Below the pieces are notes generated by a model. That model worked only from the letters and a program-made list of their open reading frames with translations. It was not told the origin of the DNA and made no database searches. Shown here in pieces: positions 25,623-33,681 of a stretch of DNA of 39,263 nt. The DNA comes from Terriglobia bacterium. GTDB taxonomy: Bacteria; Acidobacteriota; Terriglobia; Acidiferrales; UBA7541. Each line of letters opens with the position of its first letter. Within the stretch, counting starts at the first letter, position 1. A program made the translations under genes and the position numbers. The DNA is taken from the NCBI GenBank assembly GCA_020072765.1, contig JAIQGD010000013.1, positions 1-39,263 of the forward strand. Reading direction: 5' to 3'.

Positions 25623-27061
25623 CCGCGTCCCGCCAGGATCTTCACGAACGACGCGTTGCGCAACTCGGCCGGAGTCAGGGTCGTCAGCGCCTGTACTTCC
25701 TCGGCGGTTGCGGCGCCGCAGGTGATGGCCTGCAGAAAGTAATTCAACAGTCCCTGGGCCATGGCGGCGTCGTCGAAGACGCGCCCGATGCGCGTGGCCT
25801 GCGCGGCCTTCTCGATGAAATTGCGCAAGCGTTCCGAAGCCGAGTCGAGATTCTCCAGAAAGAACGAATAGACGGCCGCGAATCGCGCCGGCAGCTGCGC
25901 GGGGTGCAGGTCCCACCCCTGGTAAAAACCGCGCTCGATGGACCGCCGGATGTGCTCGAAGTGCAGTTTCCAGGCGTGCTGCACGGCGGCGCGATTCTCC
26001 TCGGCCTGGCGCTGGGAAAGCGGCGGACCGCCCGGCGCGGGCCGGTGCGGGGGAATCGGCAGAATGTTCAGCGGGCCGTCGGAGAGCCGCAGGCCGGTTC
26101 CCGCCAGCGAGGCTTGCATCAGGCCGCGCGCCAGATCGGAAGCGAAGTGCACCGGGGCTTCGTGCAACGCCGCGATATTCAGGGACGCGGTGTAGTCGTA
26201 GGGCCCGAAGTGCACGGCGGCGCAGCGACCGCGCGCCGCGCTCACCAGCGGCAGGAGATTGGTTTCGCCGCGTTCGTTGAGAATGGACTGCGCGGTTTCA
26301 ATCATCAGCTCGATGCTCAAGGCGCCGGGCGCCAGGCCGAGCACCGGTTCCAGCAGCGAGCAGATGTCCGCCAGGGCCGCGACTTCGTCCGCCAAGGTCA
26401 CCTTCGGCAAGGTGATGTAGAACTGGGGCGGCAATTCGCCGCGCGTCTTCGCCGCCAGCTCCGTCAGAAAAATATCCAGCGTGCGGACGCTGCGCTCGCG
26501 CAGTTCCTCGCTGAACGGCTTGATGCGGATGCCGAAGAAGGGAGGTAGGGCGCCCGCGTTCATGGCCGTGGCCACCTCCGCAGCCGCGGCGACGGCGTGG
26601 CCGTCTTCTTCGTCGTCGGGCCGGTTGCCATAGCCATCCTCGAAGTCAATGCGGAAGTCCTCGACGGCCTCGCGGCGCAGCTTTTCCCGGACGCGGCGAT
26701 GGATGGTGTGCGCGAACCATGCGGGGCGGTTGTCGCGGCGCGCGGCCAGCGGGTCGGCCTCCAGCGCGGCGGCCAGCGAGGCGGCGGCGTCGGGCGAGCC
26801 GGGCAGGCGGTCCGCTCCGGGCAGGCCGATGGCTTTGGCGAATACGGTGAAATCAGGTGCGAACTCGTCGAGCGAACGCAGCGCGAGTTCGCCCAGGCGT
26901 CCCGTCGTCCCCGAACGGAACAGGTGCGCGCCGCCGTACACCACATGCACGGGCTGGCGCTCGCCGGAAGGGCCGGGATAGCGGCGCTGGAACGCCTTGT
27001 GAGCTAGTTCAAGCCGCGTCGTGATTTCCCGCAGCGACTCCTGGGAGAGCGTTCTGTTCAT
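25616..27061 (-). CDS. HpcH/HpaI aldolase-like protein (DUF6986 type, sometimes called phosphoenolpyruvate kinase)
   Basis: 481 residues from ATG 27061. The N-terminus contains VVYGGAHLFRSGTTGRLGELAL, followed by IDFEDGYGNRPDDEEDGHA with an acidic pair typical of metal-binding TIM-barrel lyases, then IRIKPFSEE, YITLPKVT, IELMIETAQSI and VHFGPYDYTASL. These fit the CitE/HpcH phosphoenolpyruvate-binding barrel superfamily, in which Arg, Glu and Asp residues bind a Mg-enolate. The family is often annotated as phosphoenolpyruvate kinase or DUF6986; the reaction is not established as far as I know. It stands alone, divergent to the HD-GYP regulator and convergent with the deaminase, whose last 7 bases it overlaps. 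Confidence 0.75.
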   Translation of the reverse strand: MNRTLSQESLREITTRLELAHKAFQRRYPGPSGERQPVHVVYGGAHLFRSGTTGRLGELALRSLDEFAPDFTVFAKAIGLPGADRLPGSPDAAASLAAALEADPLAARRDNRPAWFAHTIHRRVREKLRREAVEDFRIDFEDGYGNRPDDEEDGHAVAAAAEVATAMNAGALPPFFGIRIKPFSEELRERSVRTLDIFLTELAAKTRGELPPQFYITLPKVTLADEVAALADICSLLEPVLGLAPGALSIELMIETAQSILNERGETNLLPLVSAARGRCAAVHFGPYDYTASLNIAALHEAPVHFASDLARGLMQASLAGTGLRLSDGPLNILPIPPHRPAPGGPPLSQRQAEENRAAVQHAWKLHFEHIRRSIERGFYQGWDLHPAQLPARFAAVYSFFLENLDSASERLRNFIEKAAQATRIGRVFDDAAMAQGLLNYFLQAITCGAATAEEVQALTTLTPAELRNASFVKILAGRGQ

Positions 27062-27127
27062 GGGACCTCGCGCGATCCGTTCCGCCCGTCCTGTCTGCAA
27101 CGGGTTGTCCCGGCGTGCGATTCGGGA

Positions 27128-27156
27128 TTGTTCCGGACTCCGGGACAGGATACATT
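27128..27156 (+). promoter_or_regulatory. Putative sigma70-type promoter of the HD-GYP gene
   Basis: TTGTTC (27128-27133) and TACATT (27151-27156) are separated by 17 bases. The start would fall near 27163, about 100 bases before ATG 27267. The elements sit in the divergent gap to the DUF6986-type gene. Confidence 0.4.
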
Positions 27157-27266
27157 TGTTGACCCGTGGAGTGAAAGCTCTCAGCGAAATATCAGCGGGC
27201 GGCGCCGGCGTATTCCGCGCCTCCGGCGAGGCGTTACCCCATGGCACGGCGAATGAGGCTCGGCTT

Positions 27267-28256
27267 ATGCCCGCACGCATTCTGATCGTCGACGATGAGT
27301 TGGCCGCGCGCGCCGCGCTCGCCACGCTGTTGCGCCGCGAAGGATACGAGGTGGGCGAGGGCAGCGATGGCGCCGCGGCCCTGGCCCAGTGCGCGTCGTT
27401 CCTCCCGGACCTGGTCCTGCTCGACATCGTGATGCCGGGCATGACCGGGTTCGACGTCTGCCGGCGAATTAAAGCGACGCCGGCAACCCGGCTTACGCCG
27501 GTCGTCCTGATCACGGGGCTTTCCGCCACCGAAGACCGCATCCAGGGCATCAATGCGGGCGCCGACGATTTTCTGAGCAAGCCCATCGATTTCAACGAAC
27601 TCCTGGCCCGCACGCGTTCGCTGCTGCGCCTGAAGGAATTCACCGACGAACTCGAACACGCCGAAGCCGTCCTTTTTAGTCTCGCGCAAAGCATCGAGGC
27701 GCGCGACCCCTATACGCTGGGGCATTGCGAGCGGCTCGCGGAAATGTCCGCGCGCCTCGGGCAAAAAGTGGGCGTTCCCGAAGATCACATCACCGCCCTC
27801 CGCCGCGCGGGGATCGTGCACGACATCGGCAAAGTGGCCGTGCCGGATGCGATCTTGCTGAAGCCGGGGCCTCTGTCGCCCGAGGAGATGCAGATCATGC
27901 GGAAGCATCCGGTGGTGGGAGAGCGCATCTGCGCGCCCCTGCGGACGTTCCGCTTGGTCCTGCCCATCATCCGCCACCATCACGAGCGCCACGACGGCTC
28001 CGGTTACCCCGACGGCTTGCGCGGCGGCGAAATTCCCGTGACCGCCGCCATCCTGCAACTCGCGGACGTCTACGACGCGCTGACGACCGAACGGCCCTAC
28101 CGGGCGGCCCTGGCGCCGGAGACTGCTTTGAAGATCATGGAGGAAGAAACCGCGCGCGGATGGTGGCACCGCGCCCTATTCGACGCCCTGCGCGAAATGA
28201 TCCGCAACGGGCCTCCCGCCGCCAGCCCCGCGAAACCCGGCCCACCGCCGAAATAA
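27267..28256 (+). CDS. Response regulator with HD-GYP domain (probable cyclic-di-GMP phosphodiesterase, RpfG-like)
   Basis: 329 residues from ATG 27267. The receiver domain (1-125) shows the acidic pair Asp9-Asp10, phospho-acceptor Asp53 (LVLLDIVMPG) and the KP pair (FLSKPID). A helical linker leads to the HD-GYP domain (about 145-310) with AGIVHDIGKVAVPD (HD pair) and HHHERHDGSGYPDGLRGGEIP (GYP motif), followed by LADVYDALTTERPYR. Proteins of this type degrade cyclic di-GMP when phosphorylated by a partner histidine kinase. No kinase gene is adjacent, so it is an orphan regulator here. An upstream in-frame extension to 27021 reads through the divergent promoter region and is not coding. Confidence 0.9.
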   Translation: MPARILIVDDELAARAALATLLRREGYEVGEGSDGAAALAQCASFLPDLVLLDIVMPGMTGFDVCRRIKATPATRLTPVVLITGLSATEDRIQGINAGADDFLSKPIDFNELLARTRSLLRLKEFTDELEHAEAVLFSLAQSIEARDPYTLGHCERLAEMSARLGQKVGVPEDHITALRRAGIVHDIGKVAVPDAILLKPGPLSPEEMQIMRKHPVVGERICAPLRTFRLVLPIIRHHHERHDGSGYPDGLRGGEIPVTAAILQLADVYDALTTERPYRAALAPETALKIMEEETARGWWHRALFDALREMIRNGPPAASPAKPGPPPK

Positions 28257-28258
28257 GC

Positions 28259-28393
28259 CTACAACCTGTCTCAGAAATGGTTTTTAGGGGGTCGGAGCTT
28301 TAGCTCCGACATCAAAACGTTCCTAAACGTGGGGCTTTAGCCCCTGAGGTTAGGCTGAGAAACCTGGCAGACCATTTATGAGATGCGTTGTAG
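28259..28393. repeat. Nested palindromic element (about 135 bp) with 23-bp imperfect terminal inverted repeats
   Basis: The ends 28259-28281 and 28371-28393 are inverted repeats matching at 19 of 23 positions (left end starts CTACAAC and ends AAATGGT). Inside lie two perfect short palindromes: GTCGGAGCTTTAGCTCCGAC (28291-28310) and GGGGCTTTAGCCCC (28331-28344), plus TTTAGG/CCTAAA flanks between them. No protein is encoded. It looks like a REP/REPIN or MITE-type non-autonomous element placed between the convergent HD-GYP and fdhD genes, where it could also end transcription from both sides. Confidence 0.8.
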
Positions 28394-28415
28394 TGGGCAG
28401 CGCGGCCGCGAATCG

Positions 28416-29243
28416 TCACGATTTCGAGATCCGCTCCGCGCCCGCGTACATCACGAAGCGCCGGCCACGCACAAACCCGATGAGCGTCAGGCTGAGTTCG
28501 CGCGCCAGCTGCACAGCCAGGCTCGAGGGTGCGGACACCGATGCGAGAACCGGGATCCCGGCCATAATGGCTTTCTGCACGATCTCGAAGCCGCCCCGGC
28601 CGCTCACCAGCAGCACACTGCGCGATAGCGGCAGCCGCTCTGCGAGCAGCGCCCAGCCGATCACCTTGTCCACGGCGTTGTGCCGCCCGATGTCCTCGCG
28701 CAGCACCAGCATCGTGCCGTGCTCGTCGAACAGCGCGGCGGCGTGCAGCCCCCCGGTGCGCCCGAAGACCGCCTGCGACTCCTCGAAGGCCTTGGGCATG
28801 CGAACCAGCGTCTCCGCGCTGAGACGAAAATCGGGGTTGGGCGGTTCGAGCGCCCGCGCGCGCACGGCATCAATGGCGGTCTTGCCGCAGACGCCGCAGC
28901 TTGACGTCGCAAAAAAATTGCGGCGGAGCTTCTCAAAATCCGGCGCGGCATCGGCAGCCAATTCCACGCGCACGACGTTTCCGCGATTCTTGGGATCATC
29001 CCCCGGATTCTCTTCCAGTGCCACGATGTGCGCGCGGCGGCGCACCAGGCCTTCGGTGAACAGGAACCCGGCGGCCAGCTCGAGGTCGTGCCCCGGCGTG
29101 CGCATGGTGACGATCAGAGGCTCGGCGCCCAGGCGGATTTCCAGGGGCTCCTCGGCGGCCAGGTAGTCCTCCTTGCGGCGCACCTTGCCGTCGCTCCATT
29201 CCGTGACCTGCGTCAGATGGACGCTGCGGGGCTTGCGAGCCAA
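28416..29243 (-). CDS. fdhD: FdhD, sulfurtransferase for formate dehydrogenase maturation
   Basis: 275 residues starting at TTG 29243, chosen because GAGGAG (29252-29257, minus strand) sits 8 bases upstream. Family features are EEPLEIRLGAEPLIVTMRTPGHDLELAAGFLFTEG in the first third, SSCGVCG (the CxxC pair used for sulfur transfer) and REDIGRHNAVDKVIGWAL, with LVSGRGGFEIVQKA later. FdhD takes sulfur from a cysteine desulfurase and inserts it as the sulfido ligand of the molybdenum cofactor of formate dehydrogenase. No formate dehydrogenase or other molybdenum enzyme gene lies in this window. The nearest upstream gene on the same strand is the solute-binding-like gene, 184 bases away. Confidence 0.93.
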   Translation of the reverse strand: MARKPRSVHLTQVTEWSDGKVRRKEDYLAAEEPLEIRLGAEPLIVTMRTPGHDLELAAGFLFTEGLVRRRAHIVALEENPGDDPKNRGNVVRVELAADAAPDFEKLRRNFFATSSCGVCGKTAIDAVRARALEPPNPDFRLSAETLVRMPKAFEESQAVFGRTGGLHAAALFDEHGTMLVLREDIGRHNAVDKVIGWALLAERLPLSRSVLLVSGRGGFEIVQKAIMAGIPVLASVSAPSSLAVQLARELSLTLIGFVRGRRFVMYAGAERISKS

Positions 29244-29427
29244 GCGGCTATCTCCTCAGTGCATGGGATGACGTCTGCCAAGCGAAGAAGCAAGCATACC
29301 CCGAGATGCCGGGGCAGGGCGCCGGAATTCGTGGCGCTGCGATCGGGCTGTTCGAGACCAGTGGCGAGGGAGGTGGAACCCTCAGTGGCCAAGGGGCCGC
29401 GCAGGTGGCGCTCGGCCTTGGCCGGAT

Positions 29428-30345
29428 TCAGTGTCCCCGTATTCTTCGTTGCTTGGCGAGTTCCTCGATGCTGGGATAGGGGTGTGCTTCGACGAATGTC
29501 TGTTCGAGCGGCTGTGTCCCGGTCCTGAGCGCTTGCACGAGCATTTCCATGGCCTGGTCCGCGGTCAGGCTGGTCAGCACGGAGGCGCACAGTGCGCCTT
29601 GATCTACCAGCGGCTTGAGCTGTTTGGCGATACCGACGCCCATGCACGGCAGGGAAAGCCACTTCGAGCGGTCCGGTTCGCGCGTATGGGCCTCGAAGGC
29701 CTTTCTCGCGCCTGTAATGAAATCGGCGTTTTGCGACACGATCAGTTTCGTTGCTTCGGGCCGCGTGGTCGAGAGTGCCAGCCAGGAGGCGACGGCCTGC
29801 TGGGCGTTTTCCGCCGTCGCGCCATGGACCTTCACGATTTTCATTTCCACGTTTTTGGGCCGGGCCGCGTCCAAGCCCTCCAAGCGCTTCGTGGCCACGT
29901 TGCTCGTCGCCGGTCCGCGCAGATAGAGGACGGAACCGCCTTCCGGCAGAAGGGCGCCGATCTGCCGCCCCTGCATCCGTCCGACTTCCACGTGGTCCTG
30001 CGACACCAGGAACACGGGCACCTTGGCCTTGTCGCGAAGAGTTCCCAGGTAGTCGACGCGCGCGTTGCTCACCACCCACGCGATTCCCGCGGCCACCGCG
30101 GCCTCGGCCACGCGCGGCAATCCGGTGGTGTTGACCGGCTCCAGGAGAATGGCGTCCGGCCGGGTGTCGACTGAAGATTGCACAAAACTCAGCACTTGCT
30201 GGCTTTGTGTTACGGGGTCCATCTGGGCATTCACAACCGTCAATTCCACGCCCAGGCGTTCGGCGGCCCCCTGCGCCGCCAGGATCTGTTCGCTTAAGTA
30301 GCGGGCGTCGCCAGGAACAGCCATCACACACTTCCACTTTTTCAT
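29428..30345 (-). CDS. Sugar-type solute-binding-protein fold without signal peptide
   Basis: 305 residues from ATG 30345, preceded by TAGGAG at a good distance. The protein has the periplasmic binding protein type I fold (Peripla_BP_4): alternating segments such as AAQGAAERLGVELTVVNAQMDP, RPDAILLEPVNTTGLP, AAVAAGIAWVVSNARVDY, VFLVSQDHVEVGRMQGRQIGALL and VLYLRGPATSNVATKRLEGL. Unlike transported relatives it starts MKKWKCVMAVPGDARYL with no signal peptide or lipobox, and it has no helix-turn-helix as in LacI regulators. No ABC permease or ATPase gene is near. It is predicted to be cytosolic and to bind a sugar or similar ligand. A sensor or partner of an unlinked signalling protein is possible but unproven. 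Confidence 0.75.
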   Translation of the reverse strand: MKKWKCVMAVPGDARYLSEQILAAQGAAERLGVELTVVNAQMDPVTQSQQVLSFVQSSVDTRPDAILLEPVNTTGLPRVAEAAVAAGIAWVVSNARVDYLGTLRDKAKVPVFLVSQDHVEVGRMQGRQIGALLPEGGSVLYLRGPATSNVATKRLEGLDAARPKNVEMKIVKVHGATAENAQQAVASWLALSTTRPEATKLIVSQNADFITGARKAFEAHTREPDRSKWLSLPCMGVGIAKQLKPLVDQGALCASVLTSLTADQAMEMLVQALRTGTQPLEQTFVEAHPYPSIEELAKQRRIRGH

Positions 30346-30536
30346 AATTGCTCCTAGGGTCCGGGAATAAATCGTATAGCTAACAAGTACCTCCACATCC
30401 TGCTTCCGGCAACACCAAAGATGCTTTGTGTTTCTGTTGGGGCAAGAACCACTTCTCCATGTGACTGGACAGCCAGCCGAAGTTTTCGCCAGTGGCCGGG
30501 CGGCCGCACCACAGGCCCGGTTGCACCGGCAATCTC

Positions 30537-30565
30537 TTGCCTGTTGTTTGCGCGGCTGCTACACT
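30537..30565 (+). promoter_or_regulatory. Putative sigma70 promoter of yebC
   Basis: TTGCCT (30537-30542) and TACACT (30560-30565) with a 17-base spacer are a good match to the sigma70 consensus. Transcription would begin near 30572, about 50 bases before ATG 30623. Confidence 0.55.
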
Positions 30566-30622
30566 AGCGCGGCAAGGGCTAATCCGTTGCTCCTGCAATA
30601 CTTCCCGATAGAAGGTTGACTC

Positions 30623-31375
30623 ATGTCCGGACACTCAAAATGGGCCACAATCAAGCATAAGAAGGCGGCCACCGATGCCCGCCGTGGCAAGATTTTCACC
30701 AAGATTATCCGCGAACTGACGATCGCGGCGCGCGTGGGCGGCGCCGACGCGGTCTCCAATCCCCGTCTGCGTACGGCGATTGCCGCGGCTAAAAACGAAA
30801 ACATGCCCAACGACAACATCGAGCGGGCCATCCAGCGCGGCGCCGGGCAACTGGAAGGCGAGACCCTCGACGAAATCACCTACGAAGGCTACGGGCCGGG
30901 CGGCGTGGGGATGCTCGTGCAGATCGTAACCAGCAACAAGAACCGCACGGCCAGCGAAATCCGGCATCTTTTTGCCAAGAATGGCGGCAATTTGGCGGAA
31001 GCCGGCGCGGTCGGCTGGATGTTCCACCGCAAGGGCGACATCGTCATCCCCAAGGAACAGGCGGACGAAGATAAGCTGATGAGCATCGTGCTCGATGCCG
31101 GCGCCGAAGACCTGCGCGACGACGGCTCGACCTGGGAAGTGACCACCCCGCCCGAAGCCATGGAAAAAGTCCGCGAGGCGCTGGCGGCGGCGAACATCAA
31201 GCCGGCGTCCGCCGAGGTGTCCTGGCTCCCCCAGAATTTCGTGAAGCTGACCGGGGCGCAGGCGCAGCAGATGCTGCGCATGATGGAAGCGCTCGAGGAT
31301 CACGATGACGTCCAGCACGTCTACGCGAACTTCGATATCGACGAAAAGGAAATCCAGGCCGCCGTGGCCGGGTAG
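30623..31375 (+). CDS. yebC: YebC/PmpR family protein
   Basis: 250 residues from ATG 30623. The start MSGHSKWATIKHKKAATDARRGKIF is nearly invariant in the family, and GGADAVSNPRLRTAIAAAKNENMPNDNIERAI, EGYGPGGVGMLV and EAGAVGWMF follow. Family members were named as transcriptional regulators; recent work on relatives links them to translation of proline-rich stretches. The length is usual. The gene is followed 76 bases later by ruvC, a neighbourship found in many bacteria. Confidence 0.95.
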   Translation: MSGHSKWATIKHKKAATDARRGKIFTKIIRELTIAARVGGADAVSNPRLRTAIAAAKNENMPNDNIERAIQRGAGQLEGETLDEITYEGYGPGGVGMLVQIVTSNKNRTASEIRHLFAKNGGNLAEAGAVGWMFHRKGDIVIPKEQADEDKLMSIVLDAGAEDLRDDGSTWEVTTPPEAMEKVREALAAANIKPASAEVSWLPQNFVKLTGAQAQQMLRMMEALEDHDDVQHVYANFDIDEKEIQAAVAG

Positions 31376-31451
31376 TTTCCTTCGCGTCGCGCGACCCGCA
31401 AAAAACACTACCCGGTGTTTCCGGCCCGCACGTACACTTGTGCGGACCAGC

Positions 31452-32057
31452 ATGTCTCTCCATTCCGAACATTCCGCCCCGAAGGGCCGCCCGCTGCGCG
31501 TGCTGGGCGTGGACCCGGCGGTGAAGGGCGCGACCGGCTACGGCGTCATCGAAATCGACGGCGCGCAGGCGCGGCCCATGCGCTTTGGAGCCTGGAAGCT
31601 TCCAGCCAACGCCACGTTTGCGGTGCGCCTGCGCGAAATTCATTTTCTGGTTTCCGGGCTGGTCGAGCAATTCGCTCCCGATGCGGTGGCCGTGGAGTCG
31701 GTATTCGCGGCGATCAACGTGGGGACGGCCCTGAAGCTGGCGGAGATGCGCGGCGTGGTCCTGCTGGCCGCCGCCCAGGCGCAGATCCCGGCGCACAGCT
31801 ACTCGCCGCGGGAGGTGAAGGCCAGCATCGCCGGATTCGGCGGCGCCTCGAAGCAGCAGATGCAGCAGATGGTGCGCTCCCTGCTGGGCTTGCCGTCGAT
31901 CCCCGAGCCCGCCGATGCGGCCGACGCGCTGGCCGTGGCCCTTTGTCACGCGCAGGTGTCGCGGGCGCGCGAGCGCATCGCGGTAGCCACGGGAGTGCCG
32001 GCTGCGGCCGGCCGGCCCGCGGTCACCGGGCATATTTCCATCCCGCGCGGGCGATGA
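31452..32057 (+). CDS. ruvC: Crossover junction endodeoxyribonuclease RuvC
   Basis: 201 residues from ATG 31452. The RNase H-like fold shows the catalytic acids in LGVDPAVKGATGYGV (first Asp), AVESVFAAINVGTALKLAEMRG (Glu, with the DNA-contacting loop) and PADAADALAVALCH (last acidic pair and His). RuvC resolves Holliday junctions together with RuvAB. Here ruvA and ruvB do not follow; an exported protein gene comes next. The C-terminal 35 residues are loosely conserved and Ala/Pro-rich. The N-terminus is about ten residues longer than in the Escherichia coli protein. Confidence 0.92.
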   Translation: MSLHSEHSAPKGRPLRVLGVDPAVKGATGYGVIEIDGAQARPMRFGAWKLPANATFAVRLREIHFLVSGLVEQFAPDAVAVESVFAAINVGTALKLAEMRGVVLLAAAQAQIPAHSYSPREVKASIAGFGGASKQQMQQMVRSLLGLPSIPEPADAADALAVALCHAQVSRARERIAVATGVPAAAGRPAVTGHISIPRGR

Positions 32058-32133
32058 ATTGCGTTCGCCGGGGTTCGGGTGGCCGGGCGCGTCGAAGCGG
32101 GTTGGGAGTTTGCAGCACGCTGGTGGGAGTGGA

Positions 32134-32799
32134 ATGAATTCGCCGAGGAATCGCCGGGCCCTGTTGTTGTTCGTTCTTCTCGCTACTGTCACGCTGGTGC
32201 CGGCCCGGGCGGATGCCGCGGCGGGCGGCGCCACGATCACCTTCCGCAAAGTGTTCAAGATGAGCTCGCCGGAGTTCATGGAAATACGGGTGAGCGAATC
32301 CGGGTCCGCCACCTGCGACATCCGCCAGCTCGACGAAGAGTCGAGTCCCCAGCCCCTGGAGATCGGCGCGCCGGTCGTGCAGCGGATCTTCGGCCTGGCC
32401 GGGAAGCTCCACAACTTCAATGGCGTCGACCTGGAGATGCACCGGCGCATCGCGAACCTGGGCGAGAAAACGTTCCGGTACGAACGCGGGGCGGAAACCC
32501 ACAGTGTCACATTCAATTTCACGCTCGACGATTCCGCGCGACAGTTGCTGGATATCTTCGAGGGCCTGGCGCGCCAGCAGAGCGACCTTTCCGAACTCCA
32601 GCGCGCCATGCGTTACGACCGGCTGGGCGTCAACGACGTCGTCCGGCAAATCGACGCGGATTACACCCGCAATCTGCTTCCCGATCCCGATCGGCTCCTG
32701 CCCGCGCTCGACCAGGTGGCCGCCGACATGCATTTCGTCGACATCGCCCGGGACCGCGCCCGCGCTCTGGCGGCTCGCATCCGCTCGTCGTCGAAATAA
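32134..32799 (+). CDS. Exported protein of unknown function
   Basis: 221 residues from ATG 32134 with GGGAGTGG just upstream. A signal peptide (RRALLLFVLLATVTLVPARADA) with a probable cleavage site near residue 28 is followed by a soluble domain with beta-rich first half (TITFRKVFKMSSPEFMEIRVSESG, ATCDIRQLDEE) and a helical second half (ARQLLDIFEGLARQQSDLSELQRAMRYDRLGVNDVVRQID). I do not recognise a family with a known role, although similar proteins next to ruvC seem familiar from Acidobacteria. It probably acts in the periplasm. It converges with the MEMO gene, the stop codons being 3 bases apart. Confidence 0.8.
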   Translation: MNSPRNRRALLLFVLLATVTLVPARADAAAGGATITFRKVFKMSSPEFMEIRVSESGSATCDIRQLDEESSPQPLEIGAPVVQRIFGLAGKLHNFNGVDLEMHRRIANLGEKTFRYERGAETHSVTFNFTLDDSARQLLDIFEGLARQQSDLSELQRAMRYDRLGVNDVVRQIDADYTRNLLPDPDRLLPALDQVAADMHFVDIARDRARALAARIRSSSK

Positions 32800-32802
32800 A
32801 AA

Positions 32803-33612
32803 CTACCGGAAAATGACGCCCGCGTAGCCCACGACGCGTTCGCGGTCGCCGTTGATGTCGCCCGACGTGGCGTACCGCACCAGTTGCGCTCCCGCCGCGC
32901 CCAGGTCGCGCAGGGCCACGAGCAGGGCCACGGTGGCGGCGTAACCGCACATGGAGATCTCCTCGTAGCGCACGGTGTCGTAGAGTCCCCGCGGATCGAG
33001 CGCCAGAATGCGCGCGATGGCGCGGTGGTCCTTGGCGCGCGTGACCGCATCGTTTTCGTAGTGATTCATGTCGCTGCTGGCGATCACCAGGACCGGCTCG
33101 CTCTGCGCCGCCACCACCTGCGCCACGGCGTGACCCAATTCCTCGATCGCCGGATACCGGTCGGTTCCCAGCACCACCGGCACCAAGCGAACATCCCCGG
33201 CGAGCCGCTGGAGAAAGGGAATCTGCACTTCGAGCGAATGTTCGCGCTCGTGCGCCACCGCGTCTTCCCGCAGCCGGGGGCACGCGCGGGCCAGCTCGGC
33301 GGCGAGAGCGGAATCGATGCGCGCTTCGCCAAACGGTTCCGCAAAACTTCCCTCGGTCAAGATGGCCATGGATTCGCCGCGCGGGTAATGCCGCGGACCC
33401 AGCAGGATGCACCGTGCGGGAATTTCGAGCGAAGCATAGACCGCGCCGGCGACATGCCCCGAGTACATATAGCCGGCGTGCGGGACGACGCAGCCGCGCG
33501 CGGCCGTTTTGGGCGCGTTGCCCGTGTCTGAGACATATGCGTCAATCTGGCGGGCAAGTTCCCGCGGGTCGGCAGGGTAAAAGCTTCCGGCAACGGCAGG
33601 GGAGCGAACCAT
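32803..33612 (-). CDS. amrB: MEMO-family protein (AmmeMemoRadiSam system protein B type)
   Basis: 269 residues from ATG 33612, giving the usual start MVRSPAVAGSFYPADPREL. Characteristic elements are VPHAGYMYSGHVAGAVYASL, LLGPRHYPRG, AHEREHSLEVQIPFLQ, IASSDMNHYENDAVTRAKD and EISMCGYAATVALL; the histidines and cysteine form the presumed metal site of this dioxygenase-like fold. In many prokaryotes MEMO genes occur with an AMMECR1 protein and a radical SAM protein; neither is adjacent here, so this is a lone copy or the partners are elsewhere. The function is not settled. Two small genes and recQ precede it on the same strand. Confidence 0.9.
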   Translation of the reverse strand: MVRSPAVAGSFYPADPRELARQIDAYVSDTGNAPKTAARGCVVPHAGYMYSGHVAGAVYASLEIPARCILLGPRHYPRGESMAILTEGSFAEPFGEARIDSALAAELARACPRLREDAVAHEREHSLEVQIPFLQRLAGDVRLVPVVLGTDRYPAIEELGHAVAQVVAAQSEPVLVIASSDMNHYENDAVTRAKDHRAIARILALDPRGLYDTVRYEEISMCGYAATVALLVALRDLGAAGAQLVRYATSGDINGDRERVVGYAGVIFR

Positions 33613-33681
33613 GGATTTCAACTGTGCGGCATCTGATCCGGCAGGCGCAAGCAAGCGGCCGGGAGCGCCGGGTCCACGAAT

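Noticed and set aside
27021-27266. N-terminal extension of the HD-GYP regulator
   Set aside because: The receiver domain begins exactly at ATG 27267, and the extension crosses a probable promoter and the start of the divergent gene.
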